Source of the DNA: Paracentrotus lividus
Taxonomy: Eukaryota > Echinodermata > Echinoidea > Camarodonta > Echinidae
Reading direction: 5' to 3'
Assembly (NCBI GenBank): GCA_940671915.1
Contig: CALNVZ010000174.1
Location: 20,216,091-20,280,090, forward strand
Length of the DNA stretch: 64,000 nucleotides
The notes under the pieces were generated by a model. That model did no database searches and was not told where the DNA came from. It saw only the letters and a program-made list of their open reading frames with translations. A program made the translations under genes and the position numbers. This document shows, in pieces, positions 48,601 to 56,475 of this stretch. How positions within the stretch are numbered: position 1 is the stretch's first letter; each line of letters opens with the position of its first letter.

Positions 48601-51600
48601 GTCCTTCCGGTTTTCAACCATATGCTGTAATTGAGGTTGTTTGGCTTCTGTTAGGTCCTTACTGCACTTCATGTATAAATTGTTGCGTTTTACATATACA
48701 CGTAGGCCTATTATGGGTAGACCGTTGAGTATGGGGCAAAAAAATAATAAAACCTAAAATGAGTAATTTACATATGCCCTATAGGGCCATCAAATTAATT
48801 AAAATGATAAGAGCTTAATATATACTTTTAATAATGAGATTAATTATAAATAAAAATGGATAATTTTTTCTTGGATTTATGCTTCTGTTTTGGACAAATT
48901 TCAAGTGTTTTCAATGACAGGAAACTTGGCTGGAAACACAGGAAGCATTTAGAAACAAATGATTTCATTTTTTATTCATTTTATTTGTGCAAGCATACTA
49001 TTACCCAAATCCATCTGTGTGATGTGTTTTTGGCAAACAGATTTGATGTTTTAAAGTATCCACGTGCCATCAAGAGCTTTGATTATTATTACCCACGTAC
49101 AAATAGGCCTACAGCCTATCTTACAGAACAGTCAGCACATTGGAATCTAATCAATAGACTTGAAGCAGAAAATATAACCAGATGGGCATAATGTACATGT
49201 AATTACTCATCCTACGTTTCTTGGTACATTACACATGTATGTAAAACCAGATTCCACAGAATCAGAAAGGGGTGGGTGTTTTCTTTTCTGGGCAGAATTC
49301 ATTGATTTTTAGGGAGTGTACAAATCAAGCCATACACGTCAGAGTGTGATGAGTAATTCAATGAATTAATTGAAGAAAAATGTAGCTCACTACTCTCTTC
49401 TGTACATTGATACATGTAGGATACTTGTACTTTCTTGGATATTGTACCTGGCTTTTTTTTTTCCTTTTTTTTTTTATTTCATGTTTTTGTTGCCTTATTT
49501 TTTCACCTGAGTTTATCCTTAAATGAATATGTTGTTGACCACCCCTTTCAAATTTTCAATTTTAAAGCAAGATCCTGAAAAGATCATTAATACAGATCAT
49601 CAAAAAAGAGACCAATCCAGGGGGCAATTCCACGCCAACTAGGACATTTGGTCATATTTAATTTAAGTGGGACATTCAGCTGAAATTTCAATGTGGTGCT
49701 GTGCCTTTGAAAATGCAAATTAGGATCTGAAATCAACACAAAGGCTTCTTTACAATACAACCAATTATTTAAGTTCAAACATTAAGTAATCCAGCTTTCT
49801 TACGCTGAATAATTGAGCAAACAGGAATTTGCACGTATGGGACTATGCTGCTTTAAATGCCTCTTATTCTTAATACTAGTCACTTTTGTCTGATTTTTTT
49901 TGCTTAAAGTAATTATCATGGACTGCTCTAACATGGTATATAAACACATGTAATTTGGATCTAGTTATTTACTTGAAATGTTGAATTTAAGGCACTGGTC
50001 GTGTCACTCACGTTTTGGATGTCGTGTCACTCACGACATATAGAGGTGGACCATTTTCCACATAGAGGGAATTATTGATAAGGATAATAAATGTCAGAGA
50101 GGTACACTATTCATGTACATATACCAGCACTTATGGTATTCTTAGAGATCTACTTGGGCACACATCCAACCATAACCAATAATGGTCAGAAACCCATGTC
50201 TTTTTTTTGTCGTGTCACTCACGCACTGTTTTTTAATCATAATTTCCAGGACTAATTGTAAAATTCAAATCCAACTGGTAATGACACATGCCACTCCTAC
50301 AAATTACATAATATGGTAGTCATGATCCATTCATAACCTACAAGTGCGAAGATATGCGCCCTTCTAATAGTCCAAATGTCGTGTCACTCACGATTAAATA
50401 TGACCATTTGTCAAAAATTAAAAATGTCTCTATGATGTTTATTTTATGACCTATCACTTATCTAATGCCATGGGTGTTTAATGGATCATAAAACTCTTTC
50501 AAAATCAATAAAAATTGTTTTTCAATTTCGTTCATTTCCTTGAGGACTAGAACCACCATTAAAATTCAATGTGTGGGACTACATGAAAAAAAAAAAAAAA
50601 ATCACTAAAATTCAAATTACACAAGATTCTTTTGATATTTTTTCTTCAAACTTTCACTAAATGCAGAAGGGTGGATATATATTTCTGTATTTAAAGGTCA
50701 ATTATGACATTTAATTCTTGACAAGGGGGTAAAATAACCAAAAAAGTCACATAAAAAATACTGTAATGCGACTATAAACCGTAATGCGACTAACCAATAT
50801 TTATTGATCTTTAAAGAATACTTTAAATTGTTTACCAAATCTAAATAGCTGACTTGAGACTTGAATCTGTTGGTTAGGTGGTGCAAGGAATAAAACTGGC
50901 AAAAGTATTATGATTTGAGTAAAATATTTTTTTGTAACAAGTGGATTTTTTCCCTTGTCCATTTTGTGTAATGCGACAACCAATTTTTAACCTGTTGTGA
51001 CGTTCACAAGAAAAAGCCTGGAACATTTCTTATATTGTTATTTTAAAGCTATGGTTGTCACGTTTAAATCAAAGTATAAACTTTAAAGAAAGACTCATTC
51101 TTGTAAACCCGGTACCACCAAGTTGCAAAATTGGCACCTAAAAGTGTAATGCGACTAACCGTGGAATTCCCCATGGGTCACTGTAGAGGATCGTATGGGG
51201 CTATTTCAGTAGCTTGAATGATAATTGTATTATTGATTCACTGTTAGACAGGATGACACATCGGTCAAGTGAATATGACATGAATATCCCTCTGCTGTAA
51301 TCCTATCGTAAATCCAGCCCCCATCAATTATCATGCTACTATAGAGTATCAATCTAGGGATCATCAAAAAAATATTTCATTTCCTGTTTGCACTATCAAC
51401 TTCACCTTCATCAGCTGTGTGCCTCAAGCCATTTTAATTAGCCTCACTTTCACCCCATTATCGACGGCAATTGTCAGTCCTTGTTATTGATTAATTCAAA
51501 TATGACAGTCGGGGAAAGAAATGCAAAATCTTGTGATGAAAATTCATCTTAAATAGAAGTTCATACATTGAACATGCAGTTGTCTACCGGGGTAAAATTA

Positions 51601-51887
51601 CTTGGTTAATAAACATTATGTTTTTGATATCTTTTTTTTTTGTTCAATAAGAAACATTTAGACATTATCTTTTGATATGATGAAGGGTTGAATAATAAAT
51701 AATATTTTGTATGGCAACTTTTTGTAATTCATTGATTATTTTTGTATTGTTATATGAATTCATTTGACAGTAAGTGCATACATGTAATTACTGTATTTAT
51801 TTGCCTCTGCAGAATACCAGGAAAAAGCTGCGAGCAGTACTGTGGGTTTCATCTGATGGACTTAGAGTAGTGGAGGAAGAAAGTAAA
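15303..51887 (+). CDS. numb: numb, 5' part (4 coding exons; continues past window)
   Basis: The model joins 15303..15316 (or its duplicate 27553..27566), 40790..41096, 48346..48420 and 51813..51887, giving 157 residues. Numb is a membrane-associated endocytic adaptor that is partitioned asymmetrically at cell division and restrains Notch. Evidence: a polybasic R-L-R-R-S-F-R-S-K-D (residues 63-72) matching the conserved aPKC-phosphorylated N-terminal motif; Y-V-P-P-A-N; then the start of the PTB domain with C-N-F-T-V-K, Y-L-G-S-I-E-V, E-S-R-G-M-Q-I-C-E-D-A and L-W-V-S-S-D-G-L-R-V-V. The latter part of the PTB domain and the alpha-adaptin and Eps15-binding C-terminus lie downstream of 64000. 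Splice phases are 2, 0, 0. The PTB matches leave little doubt; the exon 1 assignment rests on ATG context, donor and phase. Confidence 0.92.
16034..16196. mobile_element. GGGCCCATTGCA-end MITE, copy 1
   Basis: It starts CAGGGGGCCCATTGCACAAA and ends with the mirrored ATGCAACGGGTCCCAG. The arms continue inward (GCTACTTTCATAGCAACTTT against the mirrored 'aaagtcgctatgatatta'), leaving a small loop that holds a CCAAT box. No coding capacity. The inverted-block copy is at 35554-35718. Confidence 0.7.
16197..19535. other. non-coding part of block B
   Basis: This holds simple repeats (T/G-rich near 16570-16670, GT near 16990-17010, CT near 18857-18877). A 'ttcgcg'-rich stretch at about 17390-17545 has a partial relative near 62395-62430 (shared 'ggggaaattc.caagagc'). 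No exon of known protein type was seen on either strand, except a possible non-coding exon on the minus strand near 17900-18400 (see findings). Confidence 0.4.
19562..19901 (-). pseudogene. unidentified reading frame, split in this copy
   Basis: On the minus strand one stretch reads S-I-R-S-A-V-A-I-L-Y-A-A-C and, after a one-base shift, a second reads D-F-L-C-R-I-Q-E-S-F-L and G-I-E-A-E-E-I-A-N. In the other block-B copy (31846-32184) both lie in one 112-residue frame. The first motif loosely recalls the 'A.A.LY.AC' helix of TFIIB-type cyclin repeats and the second the start of the next repeat. The resemblance is weak and could be chance. Confidence 0.2.
21186..21433. mobile_element. Harbinger-like MITE, copy 1
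   Basis: Inverted ends TGCGGCGGTCACAACTCGCC and its mirror are flanked by TAA on both sides (21183-21185 and 21434-21436). A 3-bp TWA target duplication is characteristic of PIF/Harbinger. The element is 248 bp and has no transposase. The inverted-block copy is at 30310-30556. Confidence 0.75.
21434..22166. other. non-coding part of block B
   Basis: No gene or complete element recognised. Confidence 0.4.
22167..22235. repeat. spacer-less hairpin (cruciform-capable)
   Basis: Arms of about 33 nt read ATCTTGAGCTACTTACCAAA inward on the left and mirror this on the right, meeting at 'aagggataatccctt' with no loop. A few mismatches are present. The inverted-block copy is at about 29502-29570. Confidence 0.75.
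22270..22449. mobile_element. probable GC-rich MITE with AGCRTTAACAC ends
   Basis: 'aaagcgttaacacact' near 22269 is mirrored by 'ggtgtggtgttaatgct' ending near 22450. The interior is GC-rich and made of short mirrored words (cagtg, gcgag, gcagc). Inner reading frames are not convincing as genes. Confidence 0.4.
22450..23705. other. block B distal part
   Basis: AT-rich, with C runs at about 22836-22846 and 23599-23612. No gene recognised. The contig ends at 23705. Confidence 0.45.
23706..24664. other. assembly gap (959 N)
   Basis: Unresolved bases. Open frames spanning it are meaningless. Confidence 1.
25237..25734. mobile_element. TTAA-flanked fold-back MITE, copy 2 (in block A copy 2)
   Basis: Same element and same insertion site as 12966-13470, so this is a duplicate of the locus and not an independent insertion. 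Confidence 0.8.
26020..26534. mobile_element. GTTCACACGG-end element, copy 2 (in block A copy 2)
   Basis: Same element and site as 13756-14273, with several one-base differences. Confidence 0.65.
27553..27566 (+). CDS. numb: numb coding exon 1, block-A copy 2
   Basis: The ATG, the 14 coding bases, the phase-2 end and the GTGAGT donor are identical to 15303-15316. This copy is on the contig that carries the rest of numb, so it is the better choice for a transcript model. Confidence 0.65.
30310..30556. mobile_element. Harbinger-like MITE, copy 2
   Basis: Inverted duplicate of 21186-21433, with TTA on both sides. Confidence 0.7.
31846..32184 (+). CDS. unidentified 112-residue reading frame
   Basis: The intact version of the frame that is split in the other block-B copy; a one-base difference near 'gccaagagttgg' decides which is open. 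It includes S-A-V-A-I-L-Y-A-A-C and I-E-A-E-E-I-A-N-T-I-C-D-F. A pyrimidine-rich TTTTCTGTGCAG lies inside, so part of it may be an exon with an acceptor there. A faint TFIIB cyclin-repeat resemblance is the only clue, and I do not claim a function. It lies inside numb intron 1 on the same strand. Confidence 0.2.
   Translation: MSIRSAVAILYAACSSRITSHGYRVSVCTKSRDIAKSWLSFSARDTCIFLRMNIIWREKAFPQSFASLMISRDFLCRIQESFLRNVQGLGIEAEEIANTICDFSQHASQQDT
35554..35718. mobile_element. GGGCCCATTGCA-end MITE, copy 2
   Basis: Inverted duplicate of 16034-16196. Confidence 0.65.
35964..37909. other. numb intron 1, unique sequence
   Basis: Mostly featureless. At about 37554-37750 a GC-richer stretch starts 'tgtaacggttgttttgg' and ends in 'gtgaaataaacacac', which recalls an LTR with a poly(A) signal; without a partner LTR or target duplication this stays a guess. 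Confidence 0.35.
37910..38409. mobile_element. TTAA-flanked fold-back MITE, diverged copy 3
   Basis: TTAA-bounded, with the same internal words as 12966-13470 (gtgacgtcacatgcgagcag and 'atgagtgaaggtttgg'), but the left end has drifted (GGGAAAGTTAACACTGGG). This is an independent insertion, proving the family moved more than once. Confidence 0.75.
38410..40789. other. numb intron 1, 3' part
   Basis: AT-rich DNA with a C run near 38474 and an A run near 38912-38935. No exon or complete element recognised. The numb acceptor TATTTTCCAG ends at 40789. Confidence 0.45.
40790..41096 (+). CDS. numb: numb coding exon 2: basic N-terminus and start of PTB
   Basis: The acceptor ATTTTCCAG ends at 40789 and the donor GTAATA starts at 41097 (phase 0). 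The exon encodes residues 5 (last base) to 107: K-F-F-F-G-G, a Ser/Ala/Pro-rich linker (about 25-50), a basic run S-R-L-R-R-S-L-S-M-K-R-L-R-R-S-F-R-S-K-D, then Y-V-P-P-A-N and the first PTB strand ending C-N-F-T-V-K. In Numb this basic segment binds membrane and its Ser is an aPKC target that releases the protein from the cortex; that is family knowledge. Met61 (ATG at 40956, A at -3) begins M-K-R-L-R-R-S-F-R, the position where vertebrate Numb starts. Confidence 0.93.
41180..41564. repeat. two-copy unit with A-rich and AAGT tails
   Basis: Two related units, at about 41180-41314 and 41332-41564, each contain 'gacgccctag', a C-rich word ending in CCCCA, an A run and then (AAAT)n/(AAGT)n tails. 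The layout suggests tandem duplication of a short A-tailed retroposed piece, with the tails expanding as microsatellites. (AAGT)n also produces mirrored tyrosine/leucine-rich open frames that are artefacts. Confidence 0.6.
41565..42583. mobile_element. GGCCAYRTGTCA-end element inside a tetranucleotide repeat
   Basis: The left end GGCCATGTGTCACAAGTTGG and the right end (mirrored TGGCCACATGTCATGAGTTG) match, and both arms continue to 'gcgttacat'. AAATAAG-type repeat lies on both outer sides, which suggests insertion into a microsatellite. No transposase is encoded. Confidence 0.6.
42587..42900. repeat. AT-rich microsatellites
   Basis: (TAAG/TAAA)n at about 42588-42655 and (AAT)n at about 42834-42895 flank about 180 bases of ordinary sequence. 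Confidence 0.8.
43065..43522. mobile_element. TTAA-flanked MITE with CpG-rich core
   Basis: TTAA then AGGTAGTATCAGCCTTTTT, closed by the mirrored AAAAGGCTGACACTACCT and TTAA. The core at about 43245-43350 is rich in CG (gcgcgtgcggcacgg, gcaccgtacggt) and contains smaller mirrored words. TTAA flanks point to a piggyBac-like source, but the ends differ from the family at 12966. Confidence 0.7.
43523..44690. other. numb intron 2, no feature recognised
   Basis: Ordinary intronic sequence. Short open frames here have no recognisable content. Confidence 0.4.
44696..45175. repeat. degenerate GA-rich minisatellite
   Basis: Nearly 480 bases of purine-rich + strand are built from loosely repeated units of roughly 20-35 bp such as 'gagagacagacagtgggaaaatgaa'-like words. 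The long Ser/Leu/Phe-rich open frame on the minus strand (44661-45224) is a by-product of the pyrimidine-rich complement. Confidence 0.8.
45176..47722. other. numb intron 2; CG-richer patch near 45950-46450
   Basis: Around 45700-45790 'gttagac/gttagatc' words recur. From about 45950 to 46450 CG dinucleotides are more frequent than elsewhere in the intron, but no promoter element or exon can be defined. A (C)n(A)n tract lies at about 45586-45630. Palindromic 'gactgtata...ttatacagtc' lies at 46609-46635. Confidence 0.35.
47723..47948. mobile_element. AGTGGYATCTCA-end MITE with AGACGTCTCTG repeats
   Basis: The ends AGTGGTATCTCATTTGCCAT and mirrored AGTGGCATCTCACTTTGCAT match at most positions. 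Inside, 'agayGTCTCTG' occurs three times at about 47831, 47858 and 47892, the last two around the palindrome GAGACGTCTC. Confidence 0.65.
47949..48345. other. 3' end of numb intron 2
   Basis: The pyrimidine-rich TTTTTTCCCCTCTTAAACAG forms the acceptor at 48345. Nothing else recognised. Confidence 0.5.
48346..48420 (+). CDS. numb: numb coding exon 3 (PTB domain)
   Basis: Exactly 25 codons, residues 108-132: Y-L-G-S-I-E-V-G-E-S-R-G-M-Q-I-C-E-D-A-A-R and so on, with a GTAAGT donor at 48421. Y-L-G, the E-S-R-G-M turn and I-C-E-D-A are diagnostic of Numb PTB domains; Dab-type PTBs differ at these sites. Both junctions are phase 0. Confidence 0.95.
48421..49620. other. numb intron 3, 5' part
   Basis: The intron runs from 48421 to 51812. 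No short in-frame exon was recognised that would supply the approximately 11-residue PTB insert of vertebrate long isoforms, although a 33-base exon is easy to miss. An open frame at 48856-49191 has no recognisable content. Confidence 0.4.
49621..51173 (+). mobile_element. GGGCAATTCC-end element D with two repeated motifs
   Basis: The ends are GGGGCAATTCCA (49621-49632) and TGGAATTCCCCA (51162-51173). GGACA begins exactly 9 nt inside the left terminus (49642). GTAATGCGACTAACC ends exactly 1 nt inside the right terminus (51146-51160) and recurs, sometimes with a change, at 50763-50774, 50781-50795 and 50968-50982. A second motif, GTCGTGTCACTCACG, occurs at 49998, 50021, 50209 and 50378 in the left half. 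Sequence after the left end (gacatttggtcatatttaat) is mirrored just after the last of those copies (50393-50413), so the left half may be a nested or truncated relative. No transposase is encoded. Confidence 0.7.
51174..51812. other. 3' part of numb intron 3
   Basis: Ordinary AT-rich sequence with acceptor TTTGCCTCTGCAG ending at 51812. Confidence 0.5.
51813..51887 (+). CDS. numb: numb coding exon 4 (PTB domain)
   Basis: Exactly 25 codons, residues 133-157: N-T-R-K-K-L-R-A-V-L-W-V-S-S-D-G-L-R-V-V-E-E-E-S-K, then GTAAGT at 51888. L-W-V-S-x-D-G-L-R-V-V is a Numb PTB signature. The spacing from exon 3 corresponds to the PTB form without the vertebrate 11-residue insert. The next exon, expected to continue with the D-L-I-V-D-Q-T-I-E-K segment, is not in the window. 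Confidence 0.95.
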
Positions 51888-52177
51888 GTAAGTCATAATG
51901 CAATATAATTCAGTAGGCCCAGTTAGTGCTCTGTTACCACTTACAAATGTATAAGTTTCTCAACAGCCTGCACAGGTCTTTTCAATGTGTCAGACACAGT
52001 TTCACATCTCAAAGTGTGCTTCTGTGTTGTATAATTTGTTTATTACACTTTTTTTTTGCATATAAAATATGTGTACAGTGAAGCCTGTATGTAATTTAGG
52101 CCATTCTAAGGAGACAAGAAGAGAGGTCTTTGTACATTGTAGCCCTGTAGTCTCTTTGCATCAGTTCCCTTCTTATG

Positions 52178-53204
52178 CAGTCCACCGGCAACTCTATCGA
52201 AATCGCTCGTTTTTATACAACTCGTATTCATGAGTTTGTGTGTTTGAATGCGTAATTAGCAGCTTGTACCCCTGTCTTTGTGCGGTTATAATTCTGCATA
52301 GAAATGAATATTTGACATGAAATTTTCGGAATTAATAAATCATACTATCAAAATATATATTCCTTAATAAGAAATAAAAATATGTCTTTCAAAATTGTGG
52401 AATATATTTTGCGTTAAAATCCGTTTGGGAATTTTTTGAATAACTAACCACAAATACGCTTCATTTTCAATGATTCGACGAGAAAATAGGTTCATAATCT
52501 TCAGCAACTCTTCAGCTTTCCAAAAATATACCAAACATAGCATTTCAAGACTTATACCAGTCAGGAGCTAGCTAAATGTGCAGTAAATACAAAACTGCTT
52601 CAATTACTGCGATCTGATTGGCTGGTCTAATTTTGAGTGTGATTTGATTGGCTGATGCGAATCTCTCCACGCACCAAAGGTCACTGCGCGGTCAGGTAAC
52701 GGCTCCCACGTGTTTCAAAATCCCCGCTCGTATCAATCCTTGATTCAAGCAGCCAATCAGAAAGCCGCATTTTCTGTATTTTGGACTTGCTTTATATTTT
52801 GCTAGCTCCTGACTGGTATAAAAAGTAAAGGATATTAAAAGTTACTACGTTTTGAAGCTAAGATTTCATTCTTTCCAAATATGCAATTTTCTTTTGGAAT
52901 CATGCAAAAATAACTACTTTTCTTGTCACTTATACCGAACAGAATATATGTTTTTGTTCCATATCTTTCACCAATACTTTTACAATATTCAGATATGATA
53001 AAATACCATAAAATATGCATGATAGAATTTCTTCTTTCTAAATATGTAAGAATCAGGAAATTCCGTTCACAAAATCAAAATCTACAAGAGTTGCAAAATC
53101 TCTGTTTTAGCCCGCACAGCTCCGCAGAGTGCAGATGGAGGACTGAGAGAGTTGTATAAATTTCGCTCTTTTGGCTCATTATCTCAAGCGTTGCCCTCGG
53201 ACTG
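52178..53204. mobile_element. CAGTCC-end composite element
   Basis: Outer ends CAGTCCACCGGCAACTC and mirrored CAGTCCGAGGGCAACGC. Further in, 'cgctcgtttttatacaactc' is mirrored by 'gagttgtataaatttcgctc'. The centre holds the separate 268-bp MITE at 52553-52820. Arms between them are not mirrored. Confidence 0.5.
52553..52820. mobile_element. MITE with perfect 20-bp ends TATACCAGTCAGGAGCTAGC
   Basis: The first 20 bases are the exact reverse complement of the last 20. The interior contains three GATTGGCT or AGCCAATC words (CCAAT boxes) and is GC-richer than the surroundings. Confidence 0.75.
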
Positions 53205-53217
53205 TATGTGTTTATTA

Positions 53218-53388
53218 CAGTGCTAGATCCAGGATTTGAAGGAAAAAAAAAGGGGGGCGCTAGGCCCGATAAGGGTGTGAGCCGCTAAAAATTTCTGATT
53301 TTTATATGCAGTCAATGAGTGCATGGTTTTCAAATTATAGAGGGGGCAGGTGTCCCCTGCGCACCTTCCTATATCTGCCACTGATAGT
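53218..53388. mobile_element. small CAGTG-end MITE
   Basis: Starts 'cagtgctagatccagg', ends 'tatatctgccactg'. Similar in ends to 12610-12737. No coding capacity. Confidence 0.45.
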
Positions 53389-54016
53389 GGTGGTCACTAC
53401 TGATTTTAAATGTACATGCAGCGTGGATTGCTCATAGCCATCGTTGGCTAATTTATGATTCCTATGTTTCTGTCAGAAAAGTATTGCAAAAACCTCCTGT
53501 GTATGATACCTGCTCCGTGGGTGTCTCTAGAGATAAAAAGTACATGTATGTGAGCATGAATAAAGCGTATGTGTTAATCCGCCATAGAGAGATGCATCAG
53601 TCGTGACCACCACATAATACTATAAACTACATGTAGTATCACCTAAAATGTATTACACATTTCAATGTGAAGAAAGGGAAAAATATGTGCATTATGAATA
53701 TTGCATATTTAAGTGATCAATCAATCTCTCCAGTGAAACCCACCATGCAGTTGAGTTGAACCATTAAATGGTATTTCAGTAGGTGTGGTGAATAAATGAT
53801 TTCATCATGATGAGTGCATATCCATGTGTTGCTTTTATGTTTAGATGTAGTTCAATTTGTTATTGGTGATGCAGTAAACAATGGCTTTGGATTCCAATAT
53901 TGGATTATTTATTTCAGTGCTGAGTTTTGTCGACCATACCCATGTTTCATAGAAACAAGAAATTAGAATGATTTGATGGCTGTAATTTAATTGAAAATTT
54001 AGCTGATTAGACTATA
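53389..54016. other. numb intron 4, no feature recognised
   Basis: Ordinary intronic DNA up to the TA at 54015-54016. Confidence 0.4.
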
Positions 54017-55693
54017 CAGTGCGTCCCAAAAAGAACTATACACTTTTGAAATGGCTGCCAAATAAAAAATATATGATTTAAGGTAATGAAATTTGCATGT
54101 ATGGAAAGCTTATCATCCCAAATTTCATATGACATCAAAAAGTTCGAAAATAAGTCATGCATGAATGAGCAGCGTTCACTTTTGTAAAGGGTATGGAAAT
54201 TAGAGTGCGCAGGAATTGCCCTACCAATTTGTATGAGGAAAGTCATTTGGAACTTATGGAATTCAGGATGATATGCAGAATTACTTATCAATTATGATGA
54301 GTTGGGGTTTGCTAAGTGAAATTTGTGGAATTGGGGATTACATTTTCATGCATGAGTGAACAGGAATATGTATTTCCTATTGTTGCATTGTAACTTTCCA
54401 AGGCATATTTAATGAGGTCATTCACTGGTGTGTTTAATCTCTCTTTCTCTTCCTTTTCTCTCCCTCCCTCTTTCTCTCTCTCTCTCTCTCTCTTCGCATG
54501 GGTGTGTTTGACCATTCATAATCATTGGTTTCTACACCAAATATCCTGACTACCTCCGCGCATCCCGGTCTACTCACATTTACCCAAAATTGGGATGGTT
54601 GATGACAAATTATCATTCTATCAATTAATCTGTCACATAAATTAGATAATCAACACCCAGCTAGCAATCATCTAATCAATAGTGTACCAGTCTCCAAATG
54701 TTTCAACTAATCAATCAAGCATTACATCATCTTCATACAGTTATCTCAATCACCATGTCTTACTGTTATCCAATAAATCAATCAACTCAATTGATCAACC
54801 AACCAACTATCCAGTCATTTTAGCAATTTGGACTTTTGTAAAGGAATATGACAGTGTAACACAAATTTGTGAAATTAACATGTCAGTCTTTACTCTAATT
54901 CTTTATTTTGTAATATGCTAATTCGATGCTACAGTGCTGTTATTCTCTTCTTTCCTTCTTTCTTTTTCTTTCTTTTTTTTTGGGGGGGGGGGAGGGGGGG
55001 TGGGGTTTAAACATCATTGACTTTGAATAATCCCTTCAATGGATAGTAAAGAATCATAATATGTCTGTTCCACATTTTAATTACTGTAAGATTATCTAAA
55101 CTTCTCATTGAATTACTTAATATCCAGGTGGGATTATCTAAATTGAATACTCTAAAAAATGTTTGTTGAAACAAAGGAGAACATCACTGATCGATGTTAG
55201 ACATTCAGAAAATCCAAAAGATCATGAAAACGATCATCAAAACTGATTAAAAATCTTACTTTGCATCTCACCTGTTCTAACATACCACTGAATAAACCTT
55301 GAAAAGTTACAATGGTATAATAGGAAATACATATTCCTTTTCACTCATGCATGAAAATGTAATCCCCATTCCACAAATTTCACTTAGCAAACCCCAACTC
55401 ATCATAATTGTTCAGTAATTTTGCATACATGTATCATCCTCAATGCCATATATAAAGCTCCAAATGACTTTCCTCATACAAATTGGTAGGGCAATTCCTG
55501 CGCACCCTAATTTCCATACCCTTTACAAAAGTGAACACTGCTCATTCATGCATGACTTATTTTCGGACTTTTTGATGTCATATAAAATTTGGGATAGTGA
55601 GCTTTCCATACATGTAAATTTCATTACCTAAAATCATATACTTTTTATTTGGCAGCCATTTCAAAAGTGTATAGTTCTTTTTGGGACGCCCTG
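54017..55693. mobile_element. TA-flanked long-inverted-repeat element (GTCCCAAAAAGAAC ends)
   Basis: The left arm starts CAGTGCGTCCCAAAAAGAAC and extends about 380 bases; its mirror ends at 55693. TA lies outside both ends, as in mariner-like insertions. The middle (about 54420-55290) is unrelated to the arms and holds a CT microsatellite (54437-54494) and a G run near 54980-55003. Open frames in the arms are mirrored and not genes. A third, incomplete copy of the arm starts at 63492. Confidence 0.85.
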
Positions 55694-56475
55694 TAGAAAT
55701 GATGTACATTACATGTACATACATGTAATAATGATTTTAATCCTAAATTTAAAATGTGTATATTTATATTATTTTGATTTATTTTAATTCAAAAGAACAT
55801 TTATTTACTTTTTTGATACGTGTACAAAAACAAAAGAAGCATGATTTAGACCCTGGAAAGCAATGCTTGTGATTTGGATGCATGTTTACAGAACTTAATA
55901 GCAAAGAGAGAGAGAGAAAAAAAAAGGGAATGAATCTACATTAGGACCCAAATGACAGGATAAGGATTATGAGATGAAAACCTTGGAAATGTTTGGTAAC
56001 TAGCAATCAACCGCCATATATCTGGCCTACAAATTTCACAATCGGTGTCTTTCCTAACCTGAACTACTTGTATTAATTTCATTTTAAGTAGCATCATTCA
56101 TATTTCTCTTTTCATTCGTCCTTTGGCCAAAATTGTCCATAATCTTATGCGATATTTAAAACTCTGTTTAGAGATTTTTATTACCTTTGCATAGATCGAT
56201 TAAAAAATGCTTTAACACGACTCTGTTTTTATAAACTACATGTATGTATATACAAATCCTGGCAGTTCCATGCATCTTGTACTACAAACCTTATAGGCCG
56301 ATAGACCTACATTCACTTTAGTGCATGAAATACATACATACAGCCTTGGGTACAGTACTGGGAAATTCTATCTGTCAGTTGTAGCATAGGCCTGTCACCA
56401 TTACCATCCTCTATTAATTACTTTCTGCATCAATGACCATCTTCAATTTATGTTGATTGATACAATTATTTCATA
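55694..56475. other. numb intron 4, no feature recognised
   Basis: AT-rich sequence without recognisable content. Confidence 0.4.

Noticed and set aside
48856..49191. 111-residue plus-strand open frame in numb intron 3
   Set aside because: No recognisable motif, AT-driven composition, no splice partners in phase with the numb exons.
54007..55631. Similar open frames in opposite strands at 54.1 and 55.5 kb
   Set aside because: They are the two mirrored arms of one transposon, not a conserved gene pair.
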